Below are positions 1 to 11,700 of a stretch of 64,000 nucleotides of DNA, piece after piece. Origin of the DNA: Chondrosia reniformis (taxonomy: Eukaryota; Porifera; Demospongiae; Chondrillida; Chondrillidae); contig OX359190.1 in the NCBI GenBank assembly GCA_947172415.1, positions 8,308,001-8,372,000 on the forward strand, written 5' to 3'. The translations under genes were made by a program, and so were the position numbers. Each line of letters opens with the position of its first letter. Within the stretch, counting starts at the first letter, position 1. The notes beneath the pieces are model-generated. The model was not told the DNA's origin and did not search any database. It saw only the letters and a program-made list of their open reading frames with translations.

Positions 1-693
1 TCCTGAACGCCGCCATTTGTAAAACAATGTATTGACATATATATTAAGTGTTATAATAGTTGCATATTATATATATATATCTATCTTTCCATAATATGAA
101 GCCATACAACATAATCGGCAAATGAAAACAATATAAGGGGCTGCTAAAAACCTTCAACAGAAAAACCATTGGCCCTACAATAATACAATGAGAATATATT
201 TTTACACATTTGTATACTTTATGTGAAGGTAACTTTTTCATTGTATATGTATCCTCTTTTTAAACACCTGCCAAATAGTCTTATTCTTGTGTGATGAACA
301 TAAATATGACCCAATTTTGATAATTAACTATATTCAGTCATTTGGTGTATTAATTTCTTCCATAAATTACCTTTAATCAGGCATGTCAGAAGCATTTTAG
401 AAGTGCTGCGGCCATGGAAACTTTTTGTGAATGCACACGATTATAAGGATTTTTACCTTTACAATTCAGTCATGTTTCGATGACGTCATAACAATAATGT
501 TGCAATCAAAACATGGCCGACTAGTACAGGACTAGCAATAGTTGTTTTTCAGACTTCTGAAAGCTGAAATAATTTCATAAAAGGAGCTTTAAAATGGTGG
601 GACCTAGGCCGCATCAGCTGCAGCAGTTCCGACGGTCTTAATAAATGAAAAAATAGTGAAACATTTTATATATTATTCAATCATTCAATTCAG
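1..693 (+). other. aralar intron (upstream of first exon in window)
   Basis: No coding region is supported here. The stretch ends in a polypyrimidine-like run and CAG acceptor at 691-693, so it is most simply the intron before the first visible aralar exon. It holds a palindromic CRE-type octamer TGACGTCA at 481-488. It is not visibly repeated elsewhere in the window, unlike almost everything to its right. Confidence 0.6.
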
Positions 694-3217
694 GGTGTGT
701 CTGCTTGTCTATTGAGGGATATCCCCTTCTCAGCCATTTATTTTCCCACCTATGCCCACATGAAGAAGTTTACTGCTGACAGTAAGGGTAAAAATGGTGT
801 GGCCTCTCTATTTATCAGTGCCTTTTTGGCCGGTGTACCAGCTGCTGGCCTTCTTACCCCTGCTGATGTTATCAAGACACGACTACAGGTGAGGAAATGA
901 CATCAGGCTAGCTATAAGTACCTTAGAAACATTACTATAATTGTGCATTGCCAAGGGTGAGGACATTTAGGAGTATAAATTATTTTCTTTAAGGAAATCT
1001 GTCAGACTAGCTACGTATAATTGATTTATGATTGGGACATTTCAAAAGTCACATATACACAGGAGGTCTCTCAAGTGGTGGAGTGTGGAGTGTTCTATAG
1101 GGTAGCTAATTTTCTATGAGTAAGTTTCAATTATTAAACTCTTTTAAAGGAGTATCTATTATACATTAACTGTGTATAATTAGAATTAGCTAGCTAGTAT
1201 ATTTTTATTTAGCTGAGTATCCTTATTATGTACAAAGTAGAGGTAAGCTCTTGCTAGTGATTATACGGAAATTTCTAGGAAAGCGTGGGCAAATGTGGGG
1301 AGGAGTTAAGGCTTCATGGAGGATATACTATATATAGTGCAAGTTACAAAATACCATAGTAATCTAATATGAATGAATAAATGAATTTCTCAGACAGCTG
1401 TATCTCCAATGCTGGAGGTATATATGTTTAGTCCCTTACAACATTATACGTATACAAAAGTGGTAATACTACAGTTAGACAATAATATTAATTAATTTAT
1501 AATATATGTAATTCATATGGCTGGACCTAGAAACAGAATGGGCATATAATATACGTATATGAACTTGTATCCTTATGTGTATCTAGTCTAAACTGTATAT
1601 ATTACTGTGGTATAGAATTTAATAACCTCCTAGGAGCCATGAATTGCACATTGTTTAGTCATTTACATAAAATTGCAGTATATACAATGTCATCTTATAA
1701 TTATATATGTAAGATTGTCATATAGCCCTTGCTGATAATCATAATGTTATGTGAAAGACATAGGTATTCATTTTACCCCTAACATTAAATTTAATATGAC
1801 CTACATTCCATTCATTTCATCATGTGTCCTAAGTTAACATCTCATTCAACTTTTTGGTGCTAAAAAGGTGTGTATATATATACATTTGTTATGGTAATTT
1901 ACTGAATTGAAGGGTGCTATTGAAAACACAAGTATATCTCCAAACTTGGTGCTTGTACACCATAGTAGGCTTATTTCTTTCATTTGGTTGGTATCACTTG
2001 GTAACTGATTCTTGTGTAGGTAAAAGCTAGAGCTGGTCAACAAACATACAGTGGAATTGTAGATTGTGCTAGGAAGATTTACAAGGCAGAAGGATTTAGG
2101 GCTTTCTGGAAAGGAGCCCCAGGTAACAGCATGCAAGATCACATGCATATATCTAGCTGTAGATATAGATTCATTGTCATACCTGTAATGGCATCCTCCA
2201 AGCTAAATTCACCCTCTAAGATTACTGTACGTATATAGTATACTTGGCCGCTGGTACCTTTTAATAGGTCAATTGAAATTAAGTTGCACTTTAACATGAC
2301 AGACTTCATCTGTAAAACATTTAATATACGTACATGCATTTTTAAACTGTAAAATTTGTTTGAAGTAAGGAACCTATTTGCATTATATGATACGATGTCC
2401 TATAATCTAGAGAACCACAATTAGGAAATCACTATGTAGACTCTCACATATGCATTTTAGAACCCCTGCACTTTAGTTCTCTATAGGCTTTTTACAGAGT
2501 AGGCATAGGATGTAGGAAAATGGTGTATTAGATTTTTCATGTATACTATGGTGGTATCTTCATCCAAAGCTCTCTCCAGGTTTAGTTTCCTATAGGCTTT
2601 TTACAGAGTAGGCATAGCATGTAGGAAAATGGTGTATTAGAGTTTTCACTTGTATTCCTTTTTTGCATGCAGCTAGAGTTTTCCGATCCTCTCCTCAATT
2701 TGGTGTTACTCTCTTAACTTATGAACTCCTTCAGAGAATGTTTCCTGTGGACTTTGGAGCCAAAAAGTATGTTTTTAAATTGTTAATATGCAGCATGACA
2801 AATGAGTATGTACGTACGTGTATGTTAGGGATTTCTTCTAACTGTGCCAAACGTATCTTTGAGATGGTTCATCAGTCACTAAAGAAGACCCCTAGGGTCA
2901 AAACCTCCAAATCTTTAAAGAAATAACTGTGCCTCTAGACGTTCAAAAGTCTAAAAGATAAACCATCTCAAAGATAGTTTGTACGTATGTCTTTACCAAA
3001 AATGTGCAATTCTTACTTTGATATACATAATTATATACGATACATAATTTCTTTCTGACTATGTGCCACCAGGGGAAGTACTGCCAATTTGACTCCGATG
3101 ACATCACCACAGAACCCTGATTTGATTGGTGGATTTAGCTTAGCTAAAGCAAGCTTTGCAGCAACAGAAAGACAATACAATTTGGTGTTTCCATCTCGAC
3201 CAATATCAAGATGTTAA
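694..3217 (+). CDS. SLC25A12/13-like: 3' end of mitochondrial aspartate/glutamate carrier (aralar/citrin), last four exons
   Basis: Four exons join in frame: 694-888 (65 codons, phase 0 end), 2020-2122, 2673-2766 and 3073-3217 (TAA at 3215-3217), all with AG/GT borders. The first exon reads [12 protein letters not shown] and ends with the carrier signature [10 protein letters not shown] (PX[DE]XX[RK]). The second reads [14 protein letters not shown] up to FWKGAP. The third reads [14 protein letters not shown] then TYELLQR. The last carries the acidic, poorly conserved tail typical of aralar/citrin. Family knowledge: this calcium-regulated inner-membrane exchanger moves mitochondrial aspartate out for glutamate in (malate-aspartate shuttle). 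The EF-hand N-terminal half and first carrier repeats must lie upstream of the window. The gene is the only aralar copy here with the PADVIK exon, and so the likely functional one. Intron 1 contains a promoter relic of the neighbouring secreted family. Intron 2 contains a 109-bp-period duplication absent from the other copies. Confidence 0.93.
1130..1345 (-). promoter_or_regulatory. promoter relic of the cysteine-rich family inside aralar intron 1
   Basis: This stretch matches the block upstream of every cysteine-rich gene: the tatgtac..gtagaggtaagctct segment, the GCGTGGGC core near 1284 and the motif atactatatatagtgcaag. Where the others have the TATA box (plus-strand cttttata) it reads cttttaaagg, and no coding region follows. 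Immediately left (about 1020-1125) is sequence homologous to the 3' flank at 4210-4280. So it looks like a collapsed array junction. Confidence 0.7.
2482..2646 (+). repeat. direct repeat, period about 109 bp, in aralar intron 2
   Basis: The segment beginning tataggctttttacagag occurs at 2482-2538 and again at 2591-2646, both followed by the motif gtaggaaaatggtgtatta. The duplicated aralar fragments elsewhere in the window have this segment once, so the duplication is private to the true gene. Confidence 0.8.
2863..2978 (+). ncRNA. degenerate hammerhead-ribozyme-like fold in aralar intron 3
   Basis: A 16-bp perfect inverted repeat (TATCTTTGAGATGGTT and its complement) encloses a core-like CTAAAGA, a stem GACCCCTAGGGTC, an AAAAC where GAAAC is expected, and a GTC just before the closing strand. 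The arrangement follows a type I hammerhead, but this copy has lost G5 and G12, so it should be inactive. Sibling copies lie at about 21341, 24829, 40366 and 46099. Confidence 0.45.
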
Positions 3218-4560
3218 ATTAAATTATGTTTCCTATATTGTACCATTTAGGTTTTATAAATAGATTGTAGAATAATGCAAGCACCTGTGATTTTACAATA
3301 TTGTTATTATTTAATTTCAACCTGCTATAGACATTCAAATGATTGTGAGAGGCATAATGCACTGAGCTCATCATGAAAATACTTATTAAAATAATATGTT
3401 GGCCCTATTTGTACATTGTGCTATTATTTGTATAGTAGTGTAAGCATCATAAATGCAGTTTAAATGAAGAATATTCAAAGCTCAAGTTTGTAAAGTGTAT
3501 TTCTTACAACTTCAAATTAAATGTCTATAAAATTTCCAAGTTGCGAATGCACATCGCGTATATATAATAACACTCTATACGTATATACTTGTTCCCAGAC
3601 AGCATATTAATATATAATCTTATTATGTATATGGGCTGTCATTATCTTGCCTAATGATCAGGTAACAGTCTTGTTCATTACTGCAATTATATAATTTATA
3701 TACTAAACATATTTAACCAAGTTCTCCATAATTCTTTACATACATGTCATCATTTGAAATATGCTACACTTGCTAAAGGAGCTAGTGTATCTGATGCAGG
3801 TTTTTTGGCTACTGCCTGGTTAATTGCTGGCAATTTAAATGTACATGTATTTATCCATTACATTGGCTATACGTGTACGTATAATATGATAGCCTATTAT
3901 AGCGGAGTCAGTGCAGAGAGGCATATGAGAGAGTAATTAAGTACGTATAAAGTATAATAAAGATACAGAATAAGATGGTGCATGTGTTCTTATCATGATT
4001 TCCCTCAATAAGGATTACCTACTGCATTCTTGGCTAAAGAGATTTCCTAATTGTGGTTCTGTGTTTTATTACAATATTTTAAGTTCCTTTCTTCAAATCC
4101 TATATTTTGGATTCTGTAACAAATGTTAGGTAAATGCCTTAGCCTGTCTAGAGTAAACATGTTCCTCAGTTGACCTAGGGTGGAGAAGCTAGGTCTATAT
4201 ATATATACATAGGTTACCCCATACAGGAGATCTCTCAAGTGGTGGAGTGTGGAGTGTTCTGTAGTGTAGCTAATTTTCTCTGAAGATAATTCATTATTGA
4301 ATGATGCTCTCGTGGCTTGCTTAATTATATGAAGTTCTGAAGCGCCAGCCTTTCTACAGTTAGAGGTGATAATTAAGGCACACAAAACACGTGAATATGT
4401 TTGATAACACATTAGTCACACCTCAACACCACAACAATTGTCTTACTGGTTGTGATGTTAATTAGCCATAGCTTCATAAATCTCCAACCACTTGGAATTC
4501 TAATGGCACAGTTTTGGTCTTATATATGTACCAATTTACATGCAATTAATTATATTATTT
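3218..4560 (+). repeat. aralar 3' flank, copied in the array (no gene)
   Basis: This is AT-rich sequence with no supported gene. It recurs downstream of each aralar fragment, at about 21701-22420, 25186-26640, 40725-42230 and 46459-47900. It includes a segment reading gctagtgtatctgatgcag at about 3780 and a block ending in ctaattttctctgaagataa at about 4270. That block is found inverted in the more diverged units. Confidence 0.7.
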
Positions 4561-5634
4561 ATTTAGATTATTTATTTAGATTACCTTAGTATATTGTAAC
4601 TTGTACTGTATATAGTGGCATGGTAAATATAGAATGTAAAAACCCTCCTAGGAGCCATATGAATTGTCACAGTGCCTTATTTAGTCATTTATAACAAATG
4701 TACAGTATTGCCCTAAATTACAGTATATCTACAGTATAGCCCCTGTTGATAAACCTCTAATAACAATGTGTTAGACATATATAGATAAATCATATAAAAA
4801 ACCCAGCAGTTGATTTCTTAACTAGAAAACCTAGAACCCAAACTTGCCTGGTACAACCTACTTTTGTTAGATACTTAAACTTTATAAAAAATACATATAT
4901 ACGTAGATTCATTTATAAATGGTAATAATTAATGCTCTAGCCTAATCAACTAATCAGTTTTCAGGCTGTATACAGTTATGTAATAGGGCTTATTAAACAA
5001 GGATACAAAATTCCTTTAATCTAAATTTATCCTTTAAAACTTTCCTATTCCATCAGCCTCTAGTTAGAGTTACTATAAGCAAAAGTAGCATAGTATGCTT
5101 GTGGTAGCCCATACTGTGACCCTTCCTTCAAGGAAACAATTACTACTATATATAAGACCTACGTATATACGTATAAAGGTAGACCTATGTAATGTGTATA
5201 TGTTTCTTGAATAAAATGTACGTACTTGCATCTGATATATCATCTAATAAACCCCAACCATTAAATTTAACATTTCTTTCATTTAATCATGTGTCTTATA
5301 AGGTTAACATCTCATTCAACTTTTTGGTGCCAAATAGGTGTATATATACATTGTCGTGGTAATTTACTGAATTGAAGTAGAAGGATGCTGTTGAAAACAG
5401 AAATATCTCTGAACTTGGTGCTTGTGTATGAGCCTGTCTTGGAAGTGTGTCCTTGTAGCCATAAGTGGTGAAGGCTTAATGCACCCAGACAGTTGAGCTA
5501 TGTACGTACCTGGGTGGATGGCCTGGTAGCCCCTTGCAAGTGGTGATTGTTTATGTGTGTCCAGGTATAGTCCTGTGCACTGCATGGTTGGTATTTATCT
5601 ACACCTTAACTATATGTATATGCATAGGTACTCT

Positions 5635-5635
5635 A

Positions 5636-5693
<58 letters not shown>
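5635..5693. repeat. (AAT)n microsatellite
   Basis: About 19 uninterrupted AAT units. The same position in sibling units holds shorter runs (about 9134, 13373, 28622, 49753, 55963, 61187), so this is a length-variable microsatellite copied with the array. Confidence 0.95.
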
Positions 5694-5695
<2 letters not shown>

Positions 5696-6379
5696 CCCTT
5701 AGATGTAACATAAAGAGCCAAGGATTCACAAAAGATCAAGAAAGAGACAAAGACTCCCAGAGTCACTGAAGGGTGCAATTCCTGGAAACAGCTAACAGTG
5801 TCTGGTCCAGCGGCAAAAGAAGACAGAGATGAGTGTTCTTACCAGGTTTAGTTCCCTATTATAGCCTTTTTTAATTTATTACGGAGTAGGCATATATAAC
5901 ATGTAGGAAAAAGTTTACAAAGGTACCTCAGACAAGCTCTTCTCTATATACATGCAGATAGCCTGATATCTAAATTTAGTTTTAATATTCTTTTTCTTAC
6001 CCATTTTAAAGAAATACCTATACTGGTGTTATATAATTTATATACAGTGCTCTCTAGATTTAAGCTATATAATTTGAACATATATGTATAGCATTCTCAA
6101 TGTATCCAGTGACTCCCCTTAATAATATAAAGTAATGTTTCAGATCAATGTAATAATCAGAGGTTCAGCAATTTAAGTTCCTTCATTACTTCAAGCAACT
6201 TAAATCAGTTATAAAATGTATAAATGGTATATACGTATGTACCTGCCATATACTATGTGGTTTAAACGACATAAAACACTATATATTAGGAAATCAAATA
6301 TGCATTATGTTGACTCTCAAAAAAGCAAGCACTAAACTGTATAATTCCTAGCTTATGCTCCATAAAAAGTACAGAAACT

Positions 6380-6587
6380 AGAGAACAATAAAAAATTTCT
6401 ACAAAATAAATAGAAGATGTAGGGATGGAACAAAAAGTACAGAAACAAGAAAGGGATGTTACACAGTGAAGCATTAGCTATATATGCATGAATCCTACAA
6501 GCAAGGGTGTTGTATGATTCATGCATATAGCTAATGCTTCACTGTGTAACATCCCTTTCTTGTTTCTATGCCATCCCTATACATCTT
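6380..6587. mobile_element. hairpin (foldback) element, copy C
   Basis: Long inverted arms read gggatgttacacagtgaagc on the left and the complement on the right, with a loop of about 20 nt around 6500. It is the same element as those at 17795-18039 and 35984-36228, but in the opposite orientation, since the outer flank cctagcttatgctccat sits on its left. It is a non-autonomous element with no coding capacity. Confidence 0.75.
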
Positions 6588-7860
6588 GCTCGGAGACAAG
6601 GAATATATCAAGTGACTTACTAATGGAACTTGTGATGCGTGTGGGCTCATTGATGGGTTGAAAAATAGTGTGGGAATTTATGAAGGATAAAAATCTATCC
6701 TTGTTAGGATGGTTGCCAAGAAATAAGTCAACATTCAGGGCACCACACACTACAACGTTCCTCCTAAGTGAAAGAGCAATTTCAATCTTTGAGAAAAACA
6801 GTCAATGGATGCAGAAGAGGTACTGTGAGGGTGGTAGCAACAGCTGAGAATGAGAGTTGAAGGGATTGATTTGCTGGTAATATCCAATCAGATAGCCTTA
6901 GCCTGTCTAGAGTAAACATACGTTCCTTAGTTGACCTAGGGTGGAACAGGTCTATAGGTTATCCTGATTGGCACACTTAAAAGTCACAGACCGACGGTCT
7001 CTCGAATGGTGGGGTTTGGAGTGTTCTGCATGCAGAACTTTATATAATTAAGCAAGCCAAGAGAGCAACATTCAATAATGAATTATCTTCAGAGAAACGT
7101 AGCTACTCTACCAGCCTTTCTACAGCTCCATCTGATAAGGCACAAACATGAATATATGCCACCACATACATACCACATACCACCATATACGTACAACCAC
7201 ATTCAACACCACAACAATTGTCTTATTCTCAGGCCACTTGGAATTCGAATGGCAGTTTTGGTCTCACCATTTTAAATGCTTATATATAAAATATCATATG
7301 GACCCACATACATGTTCATGCAGGGAGTTTTCTACACTAGCTATATATATATTTAATTGTTGATGAAGGCCCCTTTGGGTTGAAATGTATATTCTTTTCT
7401 AAAGAATTCATTGTTACTGAAGCTTGCTTCAATTTGTGATCCCAACAACTATATACTCCATATCTTTTTATAAATGATGGTAGGTAGTCAAATGTAACTA
7501 TATAAATATCACATCAATTTGTTATTTTAATTGTTGATTGATTTGGTTTACATTGAATAGGGTGCACCATATTATTGTTTTTTAGCCATCCCTACCTAGA
7601 GGGTACTACTGTATGTATATCAATGTGGTGGTAAAAAATGAATGATAAAGCCACTTTGAATTGAATTCTATATAACCAACTGAAATTGCTAAACCATTGA
7701 ATTATTATGAATTCTTACAGAGCCGCATATAAATTGTACTACATAGCTATAGACTATATGTTATCCTAAAGAATATAGTTGACCTGCCTATTCTCTTGTT
7801 ATATACTAATGCTTAATCTGTGTTACTACTATAATGCAGCATCTGTCTTATAAGAACTCT

Positions 7861-8457
7861 TTATCTTGCTGACTCTAGTTCGCATTCTTCATAGTTAGTT
7901 TCACATGTAGCTACAGCAATTTCGTTGTCATCAGCTATTTCAAGACATTCTTTCAACTCTTCATCACAATCTCTAGGTTCTTCAGGGACTTGCTCCCTAA
8001 ACGCCTCACAAAATGCTTTTCCTTCTTCCAAGAAGTGTGGGTAGGTGTCAATGTGTTCGTCAATTATACATAAGGCAATCTCACTTTCGCATTCAGTCAT
8101 GTCAACAAGAGGAATTTCTTCCTCCTCTTCTTCGTTTTCATGTTCACATTCTACAAAATCTTCATAACAGTTAGCATGCCTTTTAATTTCTGAGTGTCTC
8201 TTTTTGGCTCCCCCACAAAATGCTGGCAAGCTACAGAACCTTTCAGATAACTTGTAGAATTCATCTTCAGTGAAATATGTTAAGGCACATTCAACTATTT
8301 CCTTTTCACATTCTTCAAGAGATTGACTTTCCTCACATTCTTCCATCAGTGCAAAGCACGGCTTCACAGTTTCCCTTGCATGGTGATCAGTTGCTGGAGC
8401 CCCATTAGTGATGACATTTACTCCCAGTAGAGTAAGGAATAGGATCATTCCCTTCAT
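7861..8457 (-). CDS. secreted acidic cysteine-rich protein, gene 1 (alpha class)
   Basis: A 198-aa single-exon product of unrecognised family. Residues 1-22 form a signal peptide (MKGMILFLTLLGVNVITNG, cleavage likely after APA). The mature chain has 15 cysteines at 34, 41, 50, 57, 75, 81, 97, 104, 123, 130, 150, 164, 171, 185 and 192. Twelve of them form six CX6C pairs (34/41, 50/57, 97/104, 123/130, 164/171, 185/192), suggesting three paired-helix modules held by disulfides. A linker GGAKKRHSEIKRH (82-94) has dibasic sites, and residues 105-114 are nearly all Glu. It ends ELESAR. The start is fixed by the signal peptide shared by all ten paralogues and the AAAATG context. A TATA box lies 85 bp upstream. 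It is probably exported or secretory-granule cargo; its function is unknown. Alpha class: the first Cys follows KP, so the KR site before it is missing. Confidence 0.88.
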   Translation of the reverse strand: MKGMILFLTLLGVNVITNGAPATDHHARETVKPCFALMEECEESQSLEECEKEIVECALTYFTEDEFYKLSERFCSLPAFCGGAKKRHSEIKRHANCYEDFVECEHENEEEEEEIPLVDMTECESEIALCIIDEHIDTYPHFLEEGKAFCEAFREQVPEEPRDCDEELKECLEIADDNEIAVATCETNYEECELESAR

Positions 8458-8745
8458 TTTTGTGACTGTTATGAAGATAATACCTATTGATTTTCACTGC
8501 AGTATAAAATGCCAAGTTTCAAATCTATACCAAGTTAAACTCTTTTATAGGAGAATATATTAACTGTTTTTATATTGTATTATTATAATTAGCTAGTATA
8601 TATTTATTTAGCCGGGCATCCTCATTATGTACAATGTAGAGGTAAGCTCTTGCTAGTGATTATACGGAATTTTCTAGGAAAGCGTGGGCAAATGAGGGGA
8701 GGAGTTAAGGCTTCATGGAGGATATACTATATATAGTGCAAGTTA
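8458..8745 (-). promoter_or_regulatory. promoter of gene 1
   Basis: The TATA box TATAAAAG is at 8542-8549, giving an expected 5' leader near 55-60 nt. The conserved upstream block at about 8628-8745 has GCGTGGGC (EGR/Zif268-type consensus) and a G-rich GAGGGGAGGAG. The same block precedes all ten genes. Confidence 0.75.
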
Positions 8746-11700
8746 CAAAATACCAAAGTATTCAGTAACTAATTGATAATATAAATAATTCATATGGTTG
8801 GACCTCATTCATTCAATCATTCATTCATTTCATCATGTGTCTTAGTTAATACATCTCCTTCAATGTTTTGGTACCAAAAGGTGTGTATAATATTGTCGTG
8901 GTAATTTACTAAAAGGGTGCTGTTGAAGGTGCTGAAAACACCAGTATCTTTGAATTTGGTGCTTGTGTATCTGCCTTGTCTTGTTAGTGTAACCTTGTAG
9001 GCATATATAAGTGGTAAAGGCTTATAATGCTAGCAGGTAGTTGAGCCATATATACGTACCTGGGTGGACGGTCTGGTAGCCCCTTGCAAGTAGTGATGGT
9101 TTGTAGCCCTGTATGTATATAATAAGTACTCTAATAATAATAATAATAATATAATACCCCTATATTTAGCATGGCAGCTGTATGCCCCTGTAACATGCAG
9201 TTTACTTTGACTGGAGTCCAGGAGATCATACATATTCATGTACATGGTGGTCTCTCTTAAAAGAGCCATAATTGGGTTTAGCAGTTTGACTCAGTGTATC
9301 AATTCAAGAAATCCTACCTGTGACATGTATATTAACTGGTTTACGTACATATTATATGTATTACGTATATATATAAAAATGCTAAGGGAGCTAATGTATC
9401 TGATGCAGGTTTTTTGCTACTAACTGGTTAACTGCTGGCAATTTATTTTACATGTATTTATCTATTAAATTGGCTATATATATATATAAGCCTATTATAG
9501 AGGGGTCAGTGCAGAGAGGTATATTCTGTATGTATGTATGAGAGAGTATTTAAGTATATAAAGATACAGAATAAGCTGGTGTGTTCTAAGATTTATGTTT
9601 TCCCTCGATAATGATGTCCTAAATGCATGGCTAGTGATTCCTAAGTGTGGTTCTGTGCATGGTTTATTACATCATTTTATGATTTGGCCAATATTTTAAG
9701 TTCCTTGCTTCAAATCCTATTTTGGATTCTGTAACAAATGTTAGGTAAATGCCTTAGCCTGTCTAGAGTAAACATGTTCCTCAGTTGACGTAGGGTGGAG
9801 AAGGTCTATACATACATAGGTTATCCTGATTGGGACATTTCGAAAGTCACATATATACAGGGTCTCTCAAGTGGTGGAGTGTGGAGTGTTCTGTAGTGTA
9901 GCTAATTTTCTCTGAAGATAATTCTTTGTTGAATGTTGCTCTTGTGGCTTGCTTAAATTATATATAGTTCTACATGCATTAGCCTTTCTACAGTTCTATC
10001 TGCAAGAGGTGATAAGGCACACAAACATGAATATGCTATCTTTGGAAATGGTCATTTTTCGAATTTTAGAGCATCTAAAGACACAGTATTTCTTGCTTCT
10101 TCTTAAAGTCAATCTTTTTGACCTTAGCTCAGGTGTATTAAGGCCTGTCACAGGTCTTTGGGGCGGCTTCCTGTTAATGATTAAGTATATTGATTGTTAT
10201 ATGGTTAATTAGAATATGCTCAATAAAAATGGCCATTAATAGAAAGTTTTCTTTAAATGTACAATTAAGGGAAGAAAAGTGTACAAGAATAAAAAAATAA
10301 GGTGTTTTATGTAAATCATAAATTTATAACTGTGTTCCATGCACTTTTTTATTGTCTTTTTATGGACTGTAACTTCAGATGGTAACACAATTGGTAAAGA
10401 GCCATGCTCTTGTATGTGATTCCTTTCAAGGGTTTTAACTTGTTGCATGTGACAATGAAAAGTAACACTTATAAATCACTTTAACCTCTAATTAAGCATG
10501 CTATGAGAGCATCATTCAATAATGAATTTTCTTCACAGAGAAACTTGCTACACTATACAGAACACTTGATCCACACTCCACCAACTGTTACACAATCCAA
10601 AATGGGATTTGAAGTAAGGAACTTAAAAATTGGCCCATGGGATGTAATAAACCACAGAACCATAATTAGGAAATCTTTAGGTGATTCTCATACAAGCATA
10701 CGTATGCATTTAGGAAATAACAATCTCCAGGGAATCACCATAGGTATATACGTATATACACTAAACTCATTCTGTAATTAACTTTTTATATGGCTTTGTG
10801 TTGGTAATATCTACAGCTATAAAGATTTGTTATCAAAATGTTGAACATATTTGGGCTCTCTTTAATGAGGTTTCTATCATTTAAAGCTGATTTCACTTTA
10901 GTTGCACTACAAATTGACATTATGAATTGATGACAATTTACTCTTATATGCATTATACACACACTCTATATAGCTGCTACTATATAGAGAACTATAAATG
11001 TATAAATTCCTTATATAGGTATATACACATGCATATATTTCAGATAAAAGAAAGGTAATATATATATATATACGTATATAGTGGCAAAATGTTGTTTAAT
11101 TATGTGTTTAGGATTCTCCAGTGCCTTGCATGCATAGTTGCCAACTGTCCCGGATTGCCCGGGACAGTCCCGGAAAAGTATGCTGTGTCCCGCGTCCCGG
11201 ATGTAAGGCTGCCTTGTCCCGGTTATTTAAAGCTTTTAACCCCCAACAGAAAAATACACCTGATATTAGTCTTTCTTGCTATTTGTATGGATTGCATGTT
11301 AGTTTTAGCTTTACTTATAACCACTTAACTTACCTTGCTAACAGAAGCAATGCTTCTGAAGGACAACAGGCCCTCAAACGCCAATCTTGCGTAGCCCGAC
11401 CGCCATTTTGCTCAGACTCCGCCATTTTGTCACTACTCGAACGCTCCCTCCGCGAAGTCGACGGTAAAATTACAGAATGAAGGTACTACACGCAAGGTGT
11501 CCCTGAAGTTAATTTTGAAAAGTTGGCAACTATGTGCATGGTAGAACTACTGGCCTTTTTACGTAAATTTGTAATCCTGCAATCTGACTGGCTGACTTGT
11601 GTTGTCCCCATTGCATAATCTGCAAGCCAATTAGCCGCAAAGTAAAGAATTCATTGTTACTGAAGCTTCCTTCTATTTGTGATCCCAATAACTATATACT

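Larger units (their letters stand above)
4561..7860. repeat. diverged array unit left of gene 1
   Basis: The order of matches follows aralar intron 1 and intron 2 (cctcctaggagccat at about 4640, the ttggtgcc block at about 5320, the ttacggagtaggcat block at about 5880), but the aralar exons themselves are not recognisable. This is an older, eroded copy of the unit. It includes the AAT microsatellite and a hairpin element listed separately. The TE-end relic agggtactactgtatgtat lies near 7598-7620, about 250 bp from the stop of gene 1. No gene is seen before 7861. Confidence 0.6.

Noticed and set aside
3754-3936. Frame around gctacacttgctaaaggagc, repeated in several units
   Set aside because: Open only briefly, broken differently in siblings (for example near 47080), and with no recognisable protein.
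5557-5769. 70-codon frame with a long Asn run
   Set aside because: The Asn run is simply the AAT microsatellite; flanking codons are not conserved in siblings.
9949-10212. 87-codon frame seen three times (also 29399, 50452)
   Set aside because: Copies are nearly identical because they were duplicated recently, so openness is not evidence of selection. There is no signal peptide, motif or family resemblance that I can support.
11121-11480. 119-codon frame across the GC-rich 402-bp element
   Set aside because: It starts outside the element and crosses its terminal repeat; no protein features. It is a chance frame in GC-richer DNA.
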